The position numbers were made by a program, and so were the translations under genes. 64,000 bases of DNA from Chlorokybus atmophyticus (taxonomy: Eukaryota > Streptophyta > Chlorokybophyceae > Chlorokybales > Chlorokybaceae), in the NCBI GenBank assembly GCA_009103225.1, contig RHPI01002368.1, positions 972,831 to 1,036,830 on the forward strand, given 5' to 3'. The notes beneath the pieces are model-generated. The model saw nothing but the letters and a program-made list of their open reading frames with translations. It was not told the origin of the DNA and did no database searches. Below, in pieces: positions 11,765-21,860 of the stretch. Position 1 is the first letter of the stretch, and every line of letters begins with the position of its first letter.

Positions 11765-12945
11765 ATAACATAATCATAGCTTCTGGTGCATGGCGCAACC
11801 AGGTAACTCTAGATAATCTCTTTCCGCCAGCTTGGGTGCATGGGTGATAGCTCCGGGCCAAAAGTCCATGGGTAACTCGGAACCTCAGTGACCAGAGGTT
11901 CGCGAAGGCAGTTGAAATTGCTATCTCAAACCATACCAATGTTGCCTTTGCGAAAGGAATGTGAGCCAAGGTAGGCCACAAATGTTGGCAAGACAGCCAT
12001 AAGATGTCCCACCTTGTTGCATTGTTGGAAGTGTTTATAGTTCGGCCGAGTGACTGGTTGAGGTGTAGTTTCGGCAGCCAAGATGTTTTATACTAACAAG
12101 CCAGGGGGCCTAACGGGCAGAAGCTGTACCATTGCCAAGTCTGTCACATTGGCAGGCTCGTCCATTTGCCTCACAAGCGATGCGCACGTGAGCCGTGGGC
12201 GGCAGCGTCAACAACAACAGGTGTGCCGAGCATGGTACAGACTTGTTCATAGTTGATGCATACGCTGCTACGCCGGCCATCTTGAGCGCATACTTTTTCA
12301 AGAATATATACAAGGGGTCGGTCAGGTTGCTATTGCTGAAGTGTACGGATGATGCGGACTATCTCCATAAACAGCTTAAATCGTGGAATGCAAGCAAAGT
12401 GCCTTGGCGGCTCGTGTGTGTTTTTGCGATGCGCACGCGAGCCGTGGGCGGCAGCGTCAACAACAACAGGTGTGCCGAGCATGGTACAGACTTGTTCATA
12501 GTTGATGCATACGCTGCTACGCCGGCCATCCTGAGCGCATACTTTTTCAAGAATATATACAAGGGGTCGGTCAGGTTGCTATTGCTAAAAAGTACGGATG
12601 ATGCGGACTATGTCCATAAACAGCTTAAATCGTGGAATGCAAGCAAAGTGCCTTGGCGGCTCGTGTGTGTCATTGACATTCCCATCCCACAATGACGAGG
12701 TCGACACCTTTTAGTGACAGAAGGTGTTCCCCCATGATAAGGTGGATGTCCTGAGGCAAGGCGCGAAAGCTGCCTGCAGTTGCAAACGTTTCCAGCAGTG
12801 GCAACCTACTGCGCATCTGAAGCAGGTAGTGACACACAGCTGTTTGTGCTTGCTGGCTTGGGTTAGTAGTAGAAGTACTTGCTGATTGGTATGCCTGCAC
12901 TTAGCACTGATGCCAAGCCACTTCCCACTCCTCAAATCAATTTCA
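11765..12945 (-). pseudogene. Retrotransposon-borne cytosine-5 DNA methyltransferase (degraded)
   Basis: Minus-strand frames give C5-methyltransferase motifs in the correct order. Motif I: GVGSGLASVLSAGIP then ISKYFYY (about 12934-12870). Motif II/III region: NPSQQAQTAV and LPQDIHLI. Motif IV: GVDLVIVGWECQ (12673-12708; the usual PCQ reads ECQ but the catalytic Cys is kept). Motif VI: LVYILEKV (usual ENV). Motif VIII: GTPVVVDAAAHGSRAHR, with KWTSLP after it. The target-recognition region has CNKVGHLMAVLPTFVAYLGS (about 12030), and the end has TEVPSYPWTF, PGAITHA and LAERDYLELPG across frames (about 11900-11780). Several frameshifts and stops make it a pseudogene, and a 249-bp in-frame duplication repeats motifs VI-VIII. 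It lies between protease and RT. It would methylate cytosine in DNA; acting on the element's own copies is an inference. Confidence 0.8.
12182..12680 (-). repeat. 249-bp tandem duplication inside the methyltransferase
   Basis: Two near-identical units (12182-12430 and 12431-12679) are offset by 249 bases, which is 83 codons, so the duplication keeps the frame. Only a handful of differences are visible. Each unit covers methyltransferase motifs VI to VIII on the minus strand. Confidence 0.92.
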
Positions 12946-13440
12946 AATTAGTATTGCCGTTGCGGCGTCACCGTGACGTCAACCGCACGGTAGACAAGTT
13001 CAGCTGACGCAGAGGGTCGCCGGGCACAGGTGGCGACGTAGCTAGATATAGTAGCCACGTGCTGCAATTACCTGAGCGAGTTGACGGAAAAGTGCAGGGT
13101 CTTGCTTGGCTACTTTACAAGGAGCCTTAATGAACGGAGTGTATGCCTTACCACGTACTCCACAGCGTGGGTCGCTTAATGTGGACAAAGCGGTAGCAAC
13201 TCCTGCCTGTGCGGCTTGCACAACTCCTGTTGAGGACATGTGCGACAATGTCATCGCCACATCTGTATGAATAAATACCTCTCCCCCCAAGCTAACAACA
13301 ACGAACCAATTGGCAGTGTTGGTCAAGCTGACTCAAGCTACCTTAATGTGTGGCTAACTCTCACGAAGGTGTACATTGACAATTGAATACGTGCGCAGCG
13401 AAGGCCCACTATCAGACCTGTGCATATAAGGAGATTCCCT

Positions 13441-13461
13441 CCCCCCCCCCTCCCCCCCCCT
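13441..13461. repeat. C-rich homopolymer tract
   Basis: A C20 run broken by one T lies just upstream of the nested TRIM-like element. Confidence 0.9.
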
Positions 13462-13501
13462 GCTGTAACATGCATAACACTTACGAATGACGGTGCGTGG
13501 C

Positions 13502-14019
13502 TGTAACGGGAAGGTACAATAGATTACTACAAATCGATCATAGAAGCACCAAGTCGTTCATGGTCGAGTGGGCTGTGACATTGGTCATCGGAGCTTGAGA
13601 CCCGGGTTCAATTCCTGCCGTGCACACGAATTCCGTGGTCGTTGTTTCTCGATCCAGTAATGTCATAAATGGTCACTTCATAAGTGCCATCATCGATGGG
13701 TCGCGACTTGCCTTATGGCAGTCGTGCCGACGTTCAATTGGCGCGGCAAGACGCGAATTGCCTGTCGCGATGCGACCTGTGGCGCTGGCAGCGGCGCACT
13801 ATGCGCGCGTCGACCGGTATGGGCCTAAATTGGCCGGTCGTTGGCTGTGGGGCCGGTGACCGACCCTGACAAACCCCTGGGATGATTCCCCAGCTGAGCG
13901 TGGGCAGCTGCCGAGGACATCAACGTTTTTAGTGGGGGGGAATGTAATGGGAAGGTACATTAGATTACCACAAATCGATCATGAAAGCACCAAGTCTTTT
14001 ATGGTCGAGTGGGCTGACA
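13502..14019 (+). mobile_element. TRIM-like miniature LTR element, copy 1 (complete, 5-bp target duplication)
   Basis: The left terminal repeat is 13502-13580 (TGTAACGGGAAGG...GTGACA) and the right is 13943-14019 (TGTAATGGGAAGG...CTGACA), both TG...CA. Identical 5-bp target copies GTGGC lie at 13497-13501 and 14020-14024. Directly after the left repeat is TTGGTCATCGGAGC, resembling the usual primer-binding site. Directly before the right repeat is the purine tract AGTGGGGGGGAA. The internal part (~360 bp) has no coding capacity. A tRNA-like A box (tggtcgagtgg, 13561-13571) in the repeat and a B box (ggttcaattcc, 13606-13616) in the internal part are 45 bp apart. It sits inside the methyltransferase-bearing retrotransposon, so it is younger. 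Confidence 0.85.
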
Positions 14020-14384
14020 GTGGCGCCTAAGGTGCGATATGATCCTTTTCAAAAAGGTACAAGCTGTAACACGGGGCAGCATTGGCGCGTCGAGAAGGAA
14101 TGGCTGTAAGAGGATACTGTCAAGAGGTGCCTAGGCGTATGGGAATAGCTGCGGGGGTTCATCCATCTCCCTGATGCTAGCGTGGTTGGAAGAGTGCGTG
14201 CTCTATCCATGTGCCGATTGCCGCACCGATAGGATCAAGCCTCCATGCCAACCAGTTTGTCAAACAGTTGTGAGACAGAGATGAGGCAGAACACACTCAA
14301 AACAGTGGTCTCCGCTCGTTCAAAAGCAGTGAAGCGCAACGGCATGCGCTAGCGTGTCTCTCCTCTTGTTGTTGCCAGACCGCC

Positions 14385-14520
14385 TTGGGCGGTACGATTC
14401 TCATTAGAAGATATATGGCAATCATCGAGGTCGATGCCGAGGCGTTCAGCAGCCCGCCAGCCCAAGGTGACTGGTTGTGCGCCGGTGTTCAATAACACGT
14501 GGCGAGGGGACTAATGGTGG
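14385..14520 (-). pseudogene. Retroviral-type aspartic protease fragment
   Basis: The minus strand reads HVLLNTGAQPVTLGWRAAER then LGIDLDDC. This matches the retropepsin active-site region, with the catalytic DTGA changed to NTGA. It lies between the Gag and methyltransferase regions, as expected. A stop lies just upstream. Confidence 0.65.
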
Positions 14521-15089
14521 TGCGCAAAAGTGACATGATCTAGAAGTTTGTTAACCATGCCGATGTTTGGGCGCAAGCGAAGCCGATCTGATGTGTGAGG
14601 GGCCCCGCAAAGGTTTAACACTGATGGGGTGACAGCACTGTGTAAAGTAGTGCTGGTGGCTGGTGTTTCAGTGAGCACGACGAGTGCAGCCTGTGGTTCA
14701 TCTTCTTGCGTGGGTGAAGCTGAATCCTCCTCCTCAACTTCGGGTTCTCCCTCGGTCGAGGACTCCCCCTCGGCGGAAGAGGCCTGCTCTTCTGAGGGAG
14801 AAGGTGGGTCACTGGTGGAGCGGGTGGCGCTGATCCGCCATCGTAGTCAGGTTGGTTGCGAGAGGCATGCTCCCGTCGCTGGTTGCGATGATCCCTGTAG
14901 GCTGTGACGGGAGCATTGGAAAGAAGGGCCACGTAGGCTGCCACCAGGTCACGCTCCGTATCGCTGAGTTTTCGGCCGCTGTTTAGGATCACCTCCTCAT
15001 GGATTCCCTCTCTGCCTCATGGTTGGGTATCCATTACTTGTCGCAGGTCACGCGTCTCCTGATCATCTTCGTGATGGAAGATTGCTCTC

Positions 15090-15139
15090 TCTAGAAGCAT
15101 GCTTGTCGCAAGCATGCTTGTCGCAAGCATGCTTCTAGA
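15090..15139. repeat. Imperfect palindrome built of three aagcatgcttgtcgc units
   Basis: The unit aagcatgcttgtcgc is repeated head to tail, and the whole 50 bp is flanked by tctaga on both sides, giving a near-palindrome. On the minus strand it encodes a repeated SMLAT peptide inside a Gag-like frame. Confidence 0.8.
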
Positions 15140-15622
15140 AAAAAAGGCTGCTGTCATCTCGGAACCCTCGTAGCGTCTGCTCCCCTCGCTCGTGATCAAT
15201 CATCCATGGGGGTTGGACCATTTCGTTGCCGATCATCCGAGTGAGCATGAGGGGAAGCCAAACCAGGACGAAAACCTCCAACCAGGCGGCAGCGCTGATA
15301 AAATGGTCTGGGTCGAGGGCGTGGAATGGGTGCGTCAGCCAGAGGATAAACCGTTCGAGCTTTTGGTTAGGAATGCCGCGTCCTAGTTGAATAAGAGCAT
15401 GCCATGGCCCCTCATGGCGTTCACTTTACCGGCGCAAGTTGTCCGATTTCCGCTCACATGCCGCATGTGACGCGGCGTGGCGCGTGGGCCACCTTCGTGG
15501 CTATGGTTCATCACGGCCTATTGGCAGATGGTGTGGGGAGTCCATGTACTGCGATGGAAGAGGATTGCTTGAAAAGTCCGCAACGCGACGGGCCTTGCGT
15601 TGAGCAGCATACCCTCTCCCCC

Positions 15623-16101
15623 NNNNNNNNNNNNNNNNNNNNNNNNNNNNNNNNNNNNNNNNNNNNNNNNNNNNNNNNNNNNNNNNNNNNNNNNNNNNNN
15701 NNNNNNNNNNNNNNNNNNNNNNNNNNNNNNNNNNNNNNNNNNNNNNNNNNNNNNNNNNNNNNNNNNNNNNNNNNNNNNNNNNNNNNNNNNNNNNNNNNNN
15801 NNNNNNNNNNNNNNNNNNNNNNNNNNNNNNNNNNNNNNNNNNNNNNNNNNNNNNNNNNNNNNNNNNNNNNNNNNNNNNNNNNNNNNNNNNNNNNNNNNNN
15901 NNNNNNNNNNNNNNNNNNNNNNNNNNNNNNNNNNNNNNNNNNNNNNNNNNNNNNNNNNNNNNNNNNNNNNNNNNNNNNNNNNNNNNNNNNNNNNNNNNNN
16001 NNNNNNNNNNNNNNNNNNNNNNNNNNNNNNNNNNNNNNNNNNNNNNNNNNNNNNNNNNNNNNNNNNNNNNNNNNNNNNNNNNNNNNNNNNNNNNNNNNNN
16101 N
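15623..16101. other. Assembly gap
   Basis: A 479-base run of N lies within the Gag-like region of the large LTR element. Confidence 0.99.
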
Positions 16102-16850
16102 AAGCTTGTATGTGCCACCCCTCCCCCCCCTCTACGCCTGGCAAGAGCATGCTGCGCAACCAGTGGGCGTGCGTGAGTTTGGGAAGCGTGCGTGGCGGTG
16201 CATCTTGCAGCAGGAGGCAAGCACGTAGTAGCCACAAAGCTCTTTCAGCGTGTGCTGGAGCTGCCATCGCTGGTGAGCCAGCCGCAGCTCGTCAGTGGTC
16301 ACTCAGCCGCGCTCAAAACAAACACGCATACTTTTGTCTGCCTAAAATGCACTGACAAGTGCTGTGTGTGGAGGTCCTCTTCGTAAGCCATGGCAGGAGC
16401 TGATAATCATCAGAAAGGTATTTCATGCGAAGTTGCCGTTCCCACGCTGCGCGGACAAGATGCTGTGGCATGTAGGCCCCTTGCGGCCTTCGCCCCAGGT
16501 AGGGCTGCGGAGGCGAACGTGGCGGAGTATTAGTGCCTGGCTCTGGTGTTGCCACCCACTGATGTTGGGGAGCGAAGCATTTGGAAGCACCAGCATGTAG
16601 CCAACCAAGCCGATGCAGCCGTAAGGCTGCGCGTACACGCATGCGCTCGCGCACGTAATGCGGGGCGCCGTGCATGTTGTTGCAGATGCTTTCCAAAGCC
16701 GCCTCCAGCTAGATTGCCGTTTTCTCATAGAATATGGCTTCAGCATCGTTGGTGGGGGCCAGCCCGAATAATTGCCGGTGCAGGGTGTTGTTTTCAGGTG
16801 CCGGCAGCTCTGAAGGAGGAGGCGATGCTGGCGGCGTGAAAGGCAATGGA

Positions 16851-19495
16851 CTACATGAGCGCTGGTGGAGCGTCTCTCTCTCTCTCCCCTGTATTAGTGT
16901 GCGCAATCGAGCGCGAGGGTGCACTCCCCATGTCGGGCATAAGGAAATTATATACAGGTGCAGGGGGCAGCACTCGAGGCATGTGGCAGTCTACGACCCC
17001 TCGGTCCGCAAGTGCTGCAAGCCAGCGCTCTACAAGGCGGGGAAGTAGGTCACTGGGCTTATGCATATGAGCGAGGCGTTGACGTGTGCCTTCCAGCACG
17101 TCCTTGAGGACCCTGTCTTCATATGCCTCTAAGCTGCCGAGCCGCATAAGCTGTCGTGGCAACAGGTGTACGTCCTCTTGCACCAGGTAAGTCCAGTGGA
17201 AGAGTGCATGCACGCGCTCTGTGACTGCATGATTCAAGCGTGCACGGTTTTCATGTGGCAGGTCAACGTTCATTGGAAAACCAATTGTCGGATTTGAATA
17301 GCCTCGAGTGTCTCTTGTGCCCATGTTTCCACGTTGGTTGGCGACGGCTATGCTAGGATCCAAATAGCGTCCTGTCGGCGCCGACGAAGATGGTCAAGAA
17401 GTTGCCAACGGAGGGCCTGCTCTGTTGTGGGTGTCCCGCCTGCCGCCACGTTGACCTCCTCCAAGCCTAGAGCGGCCAGGAAGATGTCACAACAACTGAC
17501 AGAGTCTTTAAATTGTTGCCGCATGGCAACTTCCTCTGGTGTGGTGGGTGGCAGAAGCATGAGGCTGGGCGGTCTCAAGGGAAGAAGGAATGCAGGATTG
17601 CTGCCTCGTTGCGCAATGAGTTGAGTCAGAGCCACTTGAAGCTCACCCAAAGTTACACCCCGTTTACGAGCCTCTTCAGGCGGAGCGTTGATAGCACGAT
17701 GCTGAGCCAAGTAGAGGACCCATAAGACAGTGTTGGCGAGAGTGAAAGGTGGTAGGGTGTCAAGACCCCTTTCCATCTGATCGGCAATGGCGGGATCCAT
17801 TGCCTGCCCCTGATGCCATTGCGTCGTGTAATCATCAGCCCAATTGACCTCTTAAAGTTGTCCAGCATCCATGCGTCCTGTACTGTGTTTATCATCTGCT
17901 AGGGTGCCGTAGTAATACGCGTCCGCCATTCGCCGAGCGCATAGAAACGCAACACTGGTGAGCTGCTCTTCATCGTGGGGCAGACGGTAAGTACGGATAT
18001 CATCATGACAGCGGGTTTGCAAACGGTCCCACTTGATGGCGTGTCTCTCGACTCCTCAAAAAGCTCAGCCTGTTGCCGACGAGCGTTGGCAGCCGAGACA
18101 ATTGGGCCGGAAGCGGTAGTGGCGGATTGAGGCGCTACGGTGATAACGACAGTAGGTGTAATAACAGCAGATGCGGCGGCCTCTGCAGATGAAGACTCCG
18201 TCTATGCCGCGGCGGTGCTGGTTACGGCAGCCTCGGCCGATGCAAAGGTGGCTCTGCGTTGGTGTGGTGGGGATGAAGATCGGCTAGGCGGGAAATGCGC
18301 AAGTGTGCGGCGGGTAGCCCCCACAAAACGCGTGAAGGGCAATGGGCTCCTGGTGAAGGGAGCCCATTCAACGGTCAACGGTCGGGTGGCCGAGCAGGTT
18401 GCCAGCTGGTCACAGTTGACGAGGTCCTCAAGCTCATCCCTCCGACTGCGCAAATCTTCGATCTCGGCCAAGAGACCATTCCTTTCATCATGAAGGTCAG
18501 GGTGCCTCTGACGATGGCGGTGACTTTGGTGGCAGCCTTACCTCTAGTCTTGCTGCCATTGGAATGGCCGGCTTTACCCTTGCCCTTCGACTTGTCGTTG
18601 TTGTTGTTTTTGGTTCTGTGGTCGGCACCTGTGCAAACTAGAGAGGTTTTTGTTTTTCAGAGTTTCCCTCCGCTCCGAGTGCAAGGTGTAGCACACAACT
18701 TAGATGTCCATCCATGCCGCAATGGCTGCAATGGGCGTCAGCGCGTTGCACCGGGCACTCTCTGATAAAGTGCCCTTTTTTCTCGCGCCGATGATAGGTT
18801 AGGTGGGCGTTGTCTTCTACACGCATGATGGCGTGGGCTGCGCGTGTGTGTTAAAGGTGCAGGCTGAGGTGGCGCCACTGCTATGATGTGCAAGGCCGCT
18901 GATTTTGACCGCAGCCTGCTCTTGCACAAAATCTTCCTGCCAATACGTAACGCACATGTATGCCTGGTACAAGGTATAGTTGGTAACACCGTTGGTCAGC
19001 CGTTGGTCGGCCTTCACATGTCTGCGCAGGGGTGGGTTAATATTTTCAATGTACACCCGTGCCAGGTGATAGGGGTTGAGGAGAGGCATCTTGTTCAGGG
19101 TGGTGTCCTCAACCGGTTGACGATGCGCTCGTAGAATTAAAGTGGTGTCTCCTTTAGTTTCCTCCTCAGCTTGATGAGATCCTGTGCTTTCTCGATTGTG
19201 CACACGGGAAAGCGTTAGCTCAGTGGAAGAACCAAGACTGCCAACAGTGAGAGTGGTGCTGCCGGCGTGGGGGCGTCCAACGGAGGAGTCCTCCTCAGCT
19301 AATGGATGACGAACTGGTGGAGGTGTTGCACCAGAAGGGGCCGCTGCTAGAGTGAGAGCGTAGGTGGTGACGGCTTGATTGCATCGCCGGCCGTAAGCCT
19401 CGTTGGTCTCGTTTTCTCGTAGTCTCGTACAAGGGTGGCACAAAAGGTGTTGGGTGGGTAGTGGTGCCCGAAGAGCTATTGCTGGTGTCGGTCAC
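16851..19495 (-). pseudogene. Gag-like region of the methyltransferase element
   Basis: Successive minus-strand frames at 19443-18817, 18826-18638, 17800-17348 and 17363-16851 read as hydrophilic, Pro/Ser/Arg-rich protein. The 18826-18638 frame contains KKGHFIREC and CSHCGMDGHLSC, a degraded pair of CCHC zinc knuckles of the kind that bind RNA in Gag. The 17800-17348 frame (starts MDPAIADQMERG) is the longest intact stretch, but I recognise no domain in it. Frameshifts separate the pieces. The Gag assignment rests on position and the knuckles. Confidence 0.5.
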
Positions 19496-20410
19496 CTCTG
19501 TGCCACTCGCGGCGAATGGTTGTGCTCAAGAGATGCGCACTACGACTAAAGGTAGCCCGCGGGGAGCACCCAGTCTTTCTTCAGCGGAAATGGTAGGGCC
19601 CAAGGAGGGGTCAGAGCGCAGCAGCACCTTGTTTTCGGGAAGGTCATGGGTAGAGGCAGCTTCGTGCTACACAGCTATTGCGACGTTGTCCAGATACTAA
19701 GCGGCGAGGGTAAACCTTTGATTGTCATCCCAACTGTCCTTTGCCTGTATCTTCATCGTTGAAACAATAGAGTTGAAGTGGCTAAGCCAGTCTTTTAACG
19801 AGATCGAGCCTGCAACCGGTGAAGACAGCTTCCTTCCGGTGCCATGGCTTCCAGTGCTGCCTCAATTGCCGCTGGGGGCAGCCATATGCATGTCCTCCTC
19901 ACTTCCGGAGCTGAGGTCGCTGCGGGAGGAAGGTAAGAAGCGTGCAGCTGTGGGTGGGTAGAAATCATCCACCTCCTCAACAGGTACAGAGGGGAAATCT
20001 GGAGTGAAGTCTGCTAGCACGGTAGCAGGATCCGCTCGCCTCCAACCTCTGGGCGTTCTTGCTTGTCCCGAGTTCCCCTGCTGAGTCCGTGACTCCTGAG
20101 ATGCATGCACACGAACGCAACGGATACGAACAAGGAAAAACAAAGCACAAACATCTTAAGTGATGACTAAGTGCTGTGGAGTAAGTTGCAAGTCAACAAG
20201 CTCCTTGACCAAGGATGCATGTGGACAAGCACGCAACAGTCATGCAAGTGTATTCGTGTGTGGTTCAAGTTTACTTAGTAAAGCGAGTTTACGTATTGCA
20301 AGCACTCGCATAATAGCAAGCTAATGGACACCTACAACCGTGATTGTAGTTGTGCAAGGCATGCAAAGTATTGTATTGAGCTGAAGGTGATGTAGTCCGC
20401 AGGCAACGGG

Positions 20411-20864
20411 GCGGTGGTCACGCCAAGAGCTTAACGCAAGAATGCAAGAGAAATGAGACAGCACCCAAGGGCAAGACGACAGCAAGGAAAAGGTATACAG
20501 CAAGAAATTTGGGCAACCGCTCCAACAAGTTCAACTCTTACACAAGGCAGCATGCATGCACGCGGTTCGCTTAGACTGATGGTGACTTTCGGAAGTCTTG
20601 AAAAGAATGCCACCGCTTCCGCGCCAGTCTGCTTACTTGCAACTGACTACCGACCGATTCCTTATGGTTTGCTTAAGGAAGCTGTCAATATCGGCCGCCG
20701 CCACTGCTCTTGTTTCTCGTTGGCTGACACCTAATAAGATGTCGATGGGTCTCGTCACGCTGTACATGTCCGACACCTTATAACGGATTTAGCCAATGTT
20801 CTGATGATGGTGGGGGTGCCCAAGGGTTGCAAGGGGGAAGTGCGTGCCGAGGGTCGCTAAGACA
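20411..20864 (-). repeat. LTR-like direct repeat, right (5' LTR of the methyltransferase element)
   Basis: It matches 8614-9061 as described there, in the same orientation. Region 20143-20410 between it and the Gag-like frames holds no recognisable gene. Confidence 0.65.
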
Positions 20865-21200
20865 TTAATTGTTTTGTTTAACATACGTTTGATGAGGCGG
20901 ACAGATTGCAAATTCATTGTGGTGCATCTTCGATTAGTGCATACTTTATAAACGCTTATCTGCCGCTTGTGTGTAAGTACGACCATTATCAACGTTAGCA
21001 AAGGTAACACGTGTGCGTTATGTGCACGTGCCATTATTGGTAAATGCATGTTCAACATGCATTCATTTAACATTTTTCAATTCAAGAAATGCCCGAACTC
21101 TATTGTGTCAACGCGCTTACCAATTTCGATTATGACCACTTATCATATAGAGTTACATCCTCTTGAACCAAGTAGCTCAAGGTCCAGGTCTCCATGGAAA

Positions 21201-21257
21201 CAGCTGTGTAATGGCCATTACACACCAGCTGTGTAGTGGCCATTACACAGCTGGTGT
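21201..21257. repeat. Two overlapping near-perfect palindromes
   Basis: Positions 21205-21224 form a perfect 20-bp palindrome (tgtgtaatggccattacaca). Positions 21222-21257 form a 36-bp palindrome with 18-bp arms, no spacer and a single mismatch. Both share the core ggcc. Region 20865-21860 is otherwise without a recognised gene; a G-rich run lies near 21505. Confidence 0.9.
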
Positions 21258-21860
21258 GCACAAGATGCGCCTATGGAGTGTGCATCAACTTGATAACTGC
21301 ATACGCACGCCCGTACTCATTTTTATGCTCTTATCAAGGTCGCAATGGTGCCGGGTAATGTATGCGCTTACCGGAAGGCGGGGAGTCATCAGGCTGCATG
21401 AATCACGTACCTATCAAATGTACCCCGATGCCCCCGAGCTGGGCCCCGACCATGATGCCATGGGGACATGTAGGCCGATGCAGGGCAGCTTCCCGGGGAT
21501 GGGTGGGGGGGGCGGGGGGGGCTTGAAGTAATGCTTGAAGGGATACCGCGCGACATTGCCCCACCCCCTGCCCCCTGCCGGGTTCTGTGGGGCGCCCGAC
21601 CCCTTACAGAGTCGGGCGCGATGGGGACATGAAAACCGGTCACATCCGGCACGAGTGAGGCAACGTGGGGCAAGTGTATCGGCCCCATGGGACACTTGCC
21701 CACCCTTGCCACGATGCGGGGTGACATTGACAGCGTAAATGAATGGATTGTATGGAGGATAAGATGACTGTCGCCTCTGCCGCGGCACCGTCAGCGATAG
21801 TCTGAGCTTGTCGAGCCGCGGGGCAGGCGGCCTGCAGCAGGCTTCCACACTGCAGCGCCA

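Larger units (their letters stand above)
8614..20864 (-). mobile_element. Ty3/gypsy-like LTR retrotransposon carrying a DNA methyltransferase and PHD finger
   Basis: Two LTR-like direct repeats enclose, in minus-strand order: Gag-like frames with a degraded zinc knuckle (about 19500-16850), an aspartic protease signature (about 14490), a C5-cytosine methyltransferase (12940-11765), RT (11460-10860), RNase H (10600-10146), the C-terminal third of an integrase (10108-9700) and a PHD finger (9500-9353). The RT-RNaseH-IN order is that of Ty3/gypsy. Many stops and frameshifts, an Asp-to-Asn change in the protease and loss of the integrase core show it is dead. A TRIM-like element is nested at 13502-14019, and an assembly gap falls in the Gag region. 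Confidence 0.8.

Noticed and set aside
12195-12695. A 166-codon plus-strand frame made of two 83-codon repeats
   Set aside because: It is the antisense shadow of the duplicated methyltransferase motifs VI-VIII, which are the recognisable reading.
13561-13620. A possible tRNA gene or tRNA-derived SINE
   Set aside because: A and B boxes are present but no acceptor or anticodon stem forms, and TG...CA direct repeats, PPT and a 5-bp target duplication show an LTR-type miniature element.
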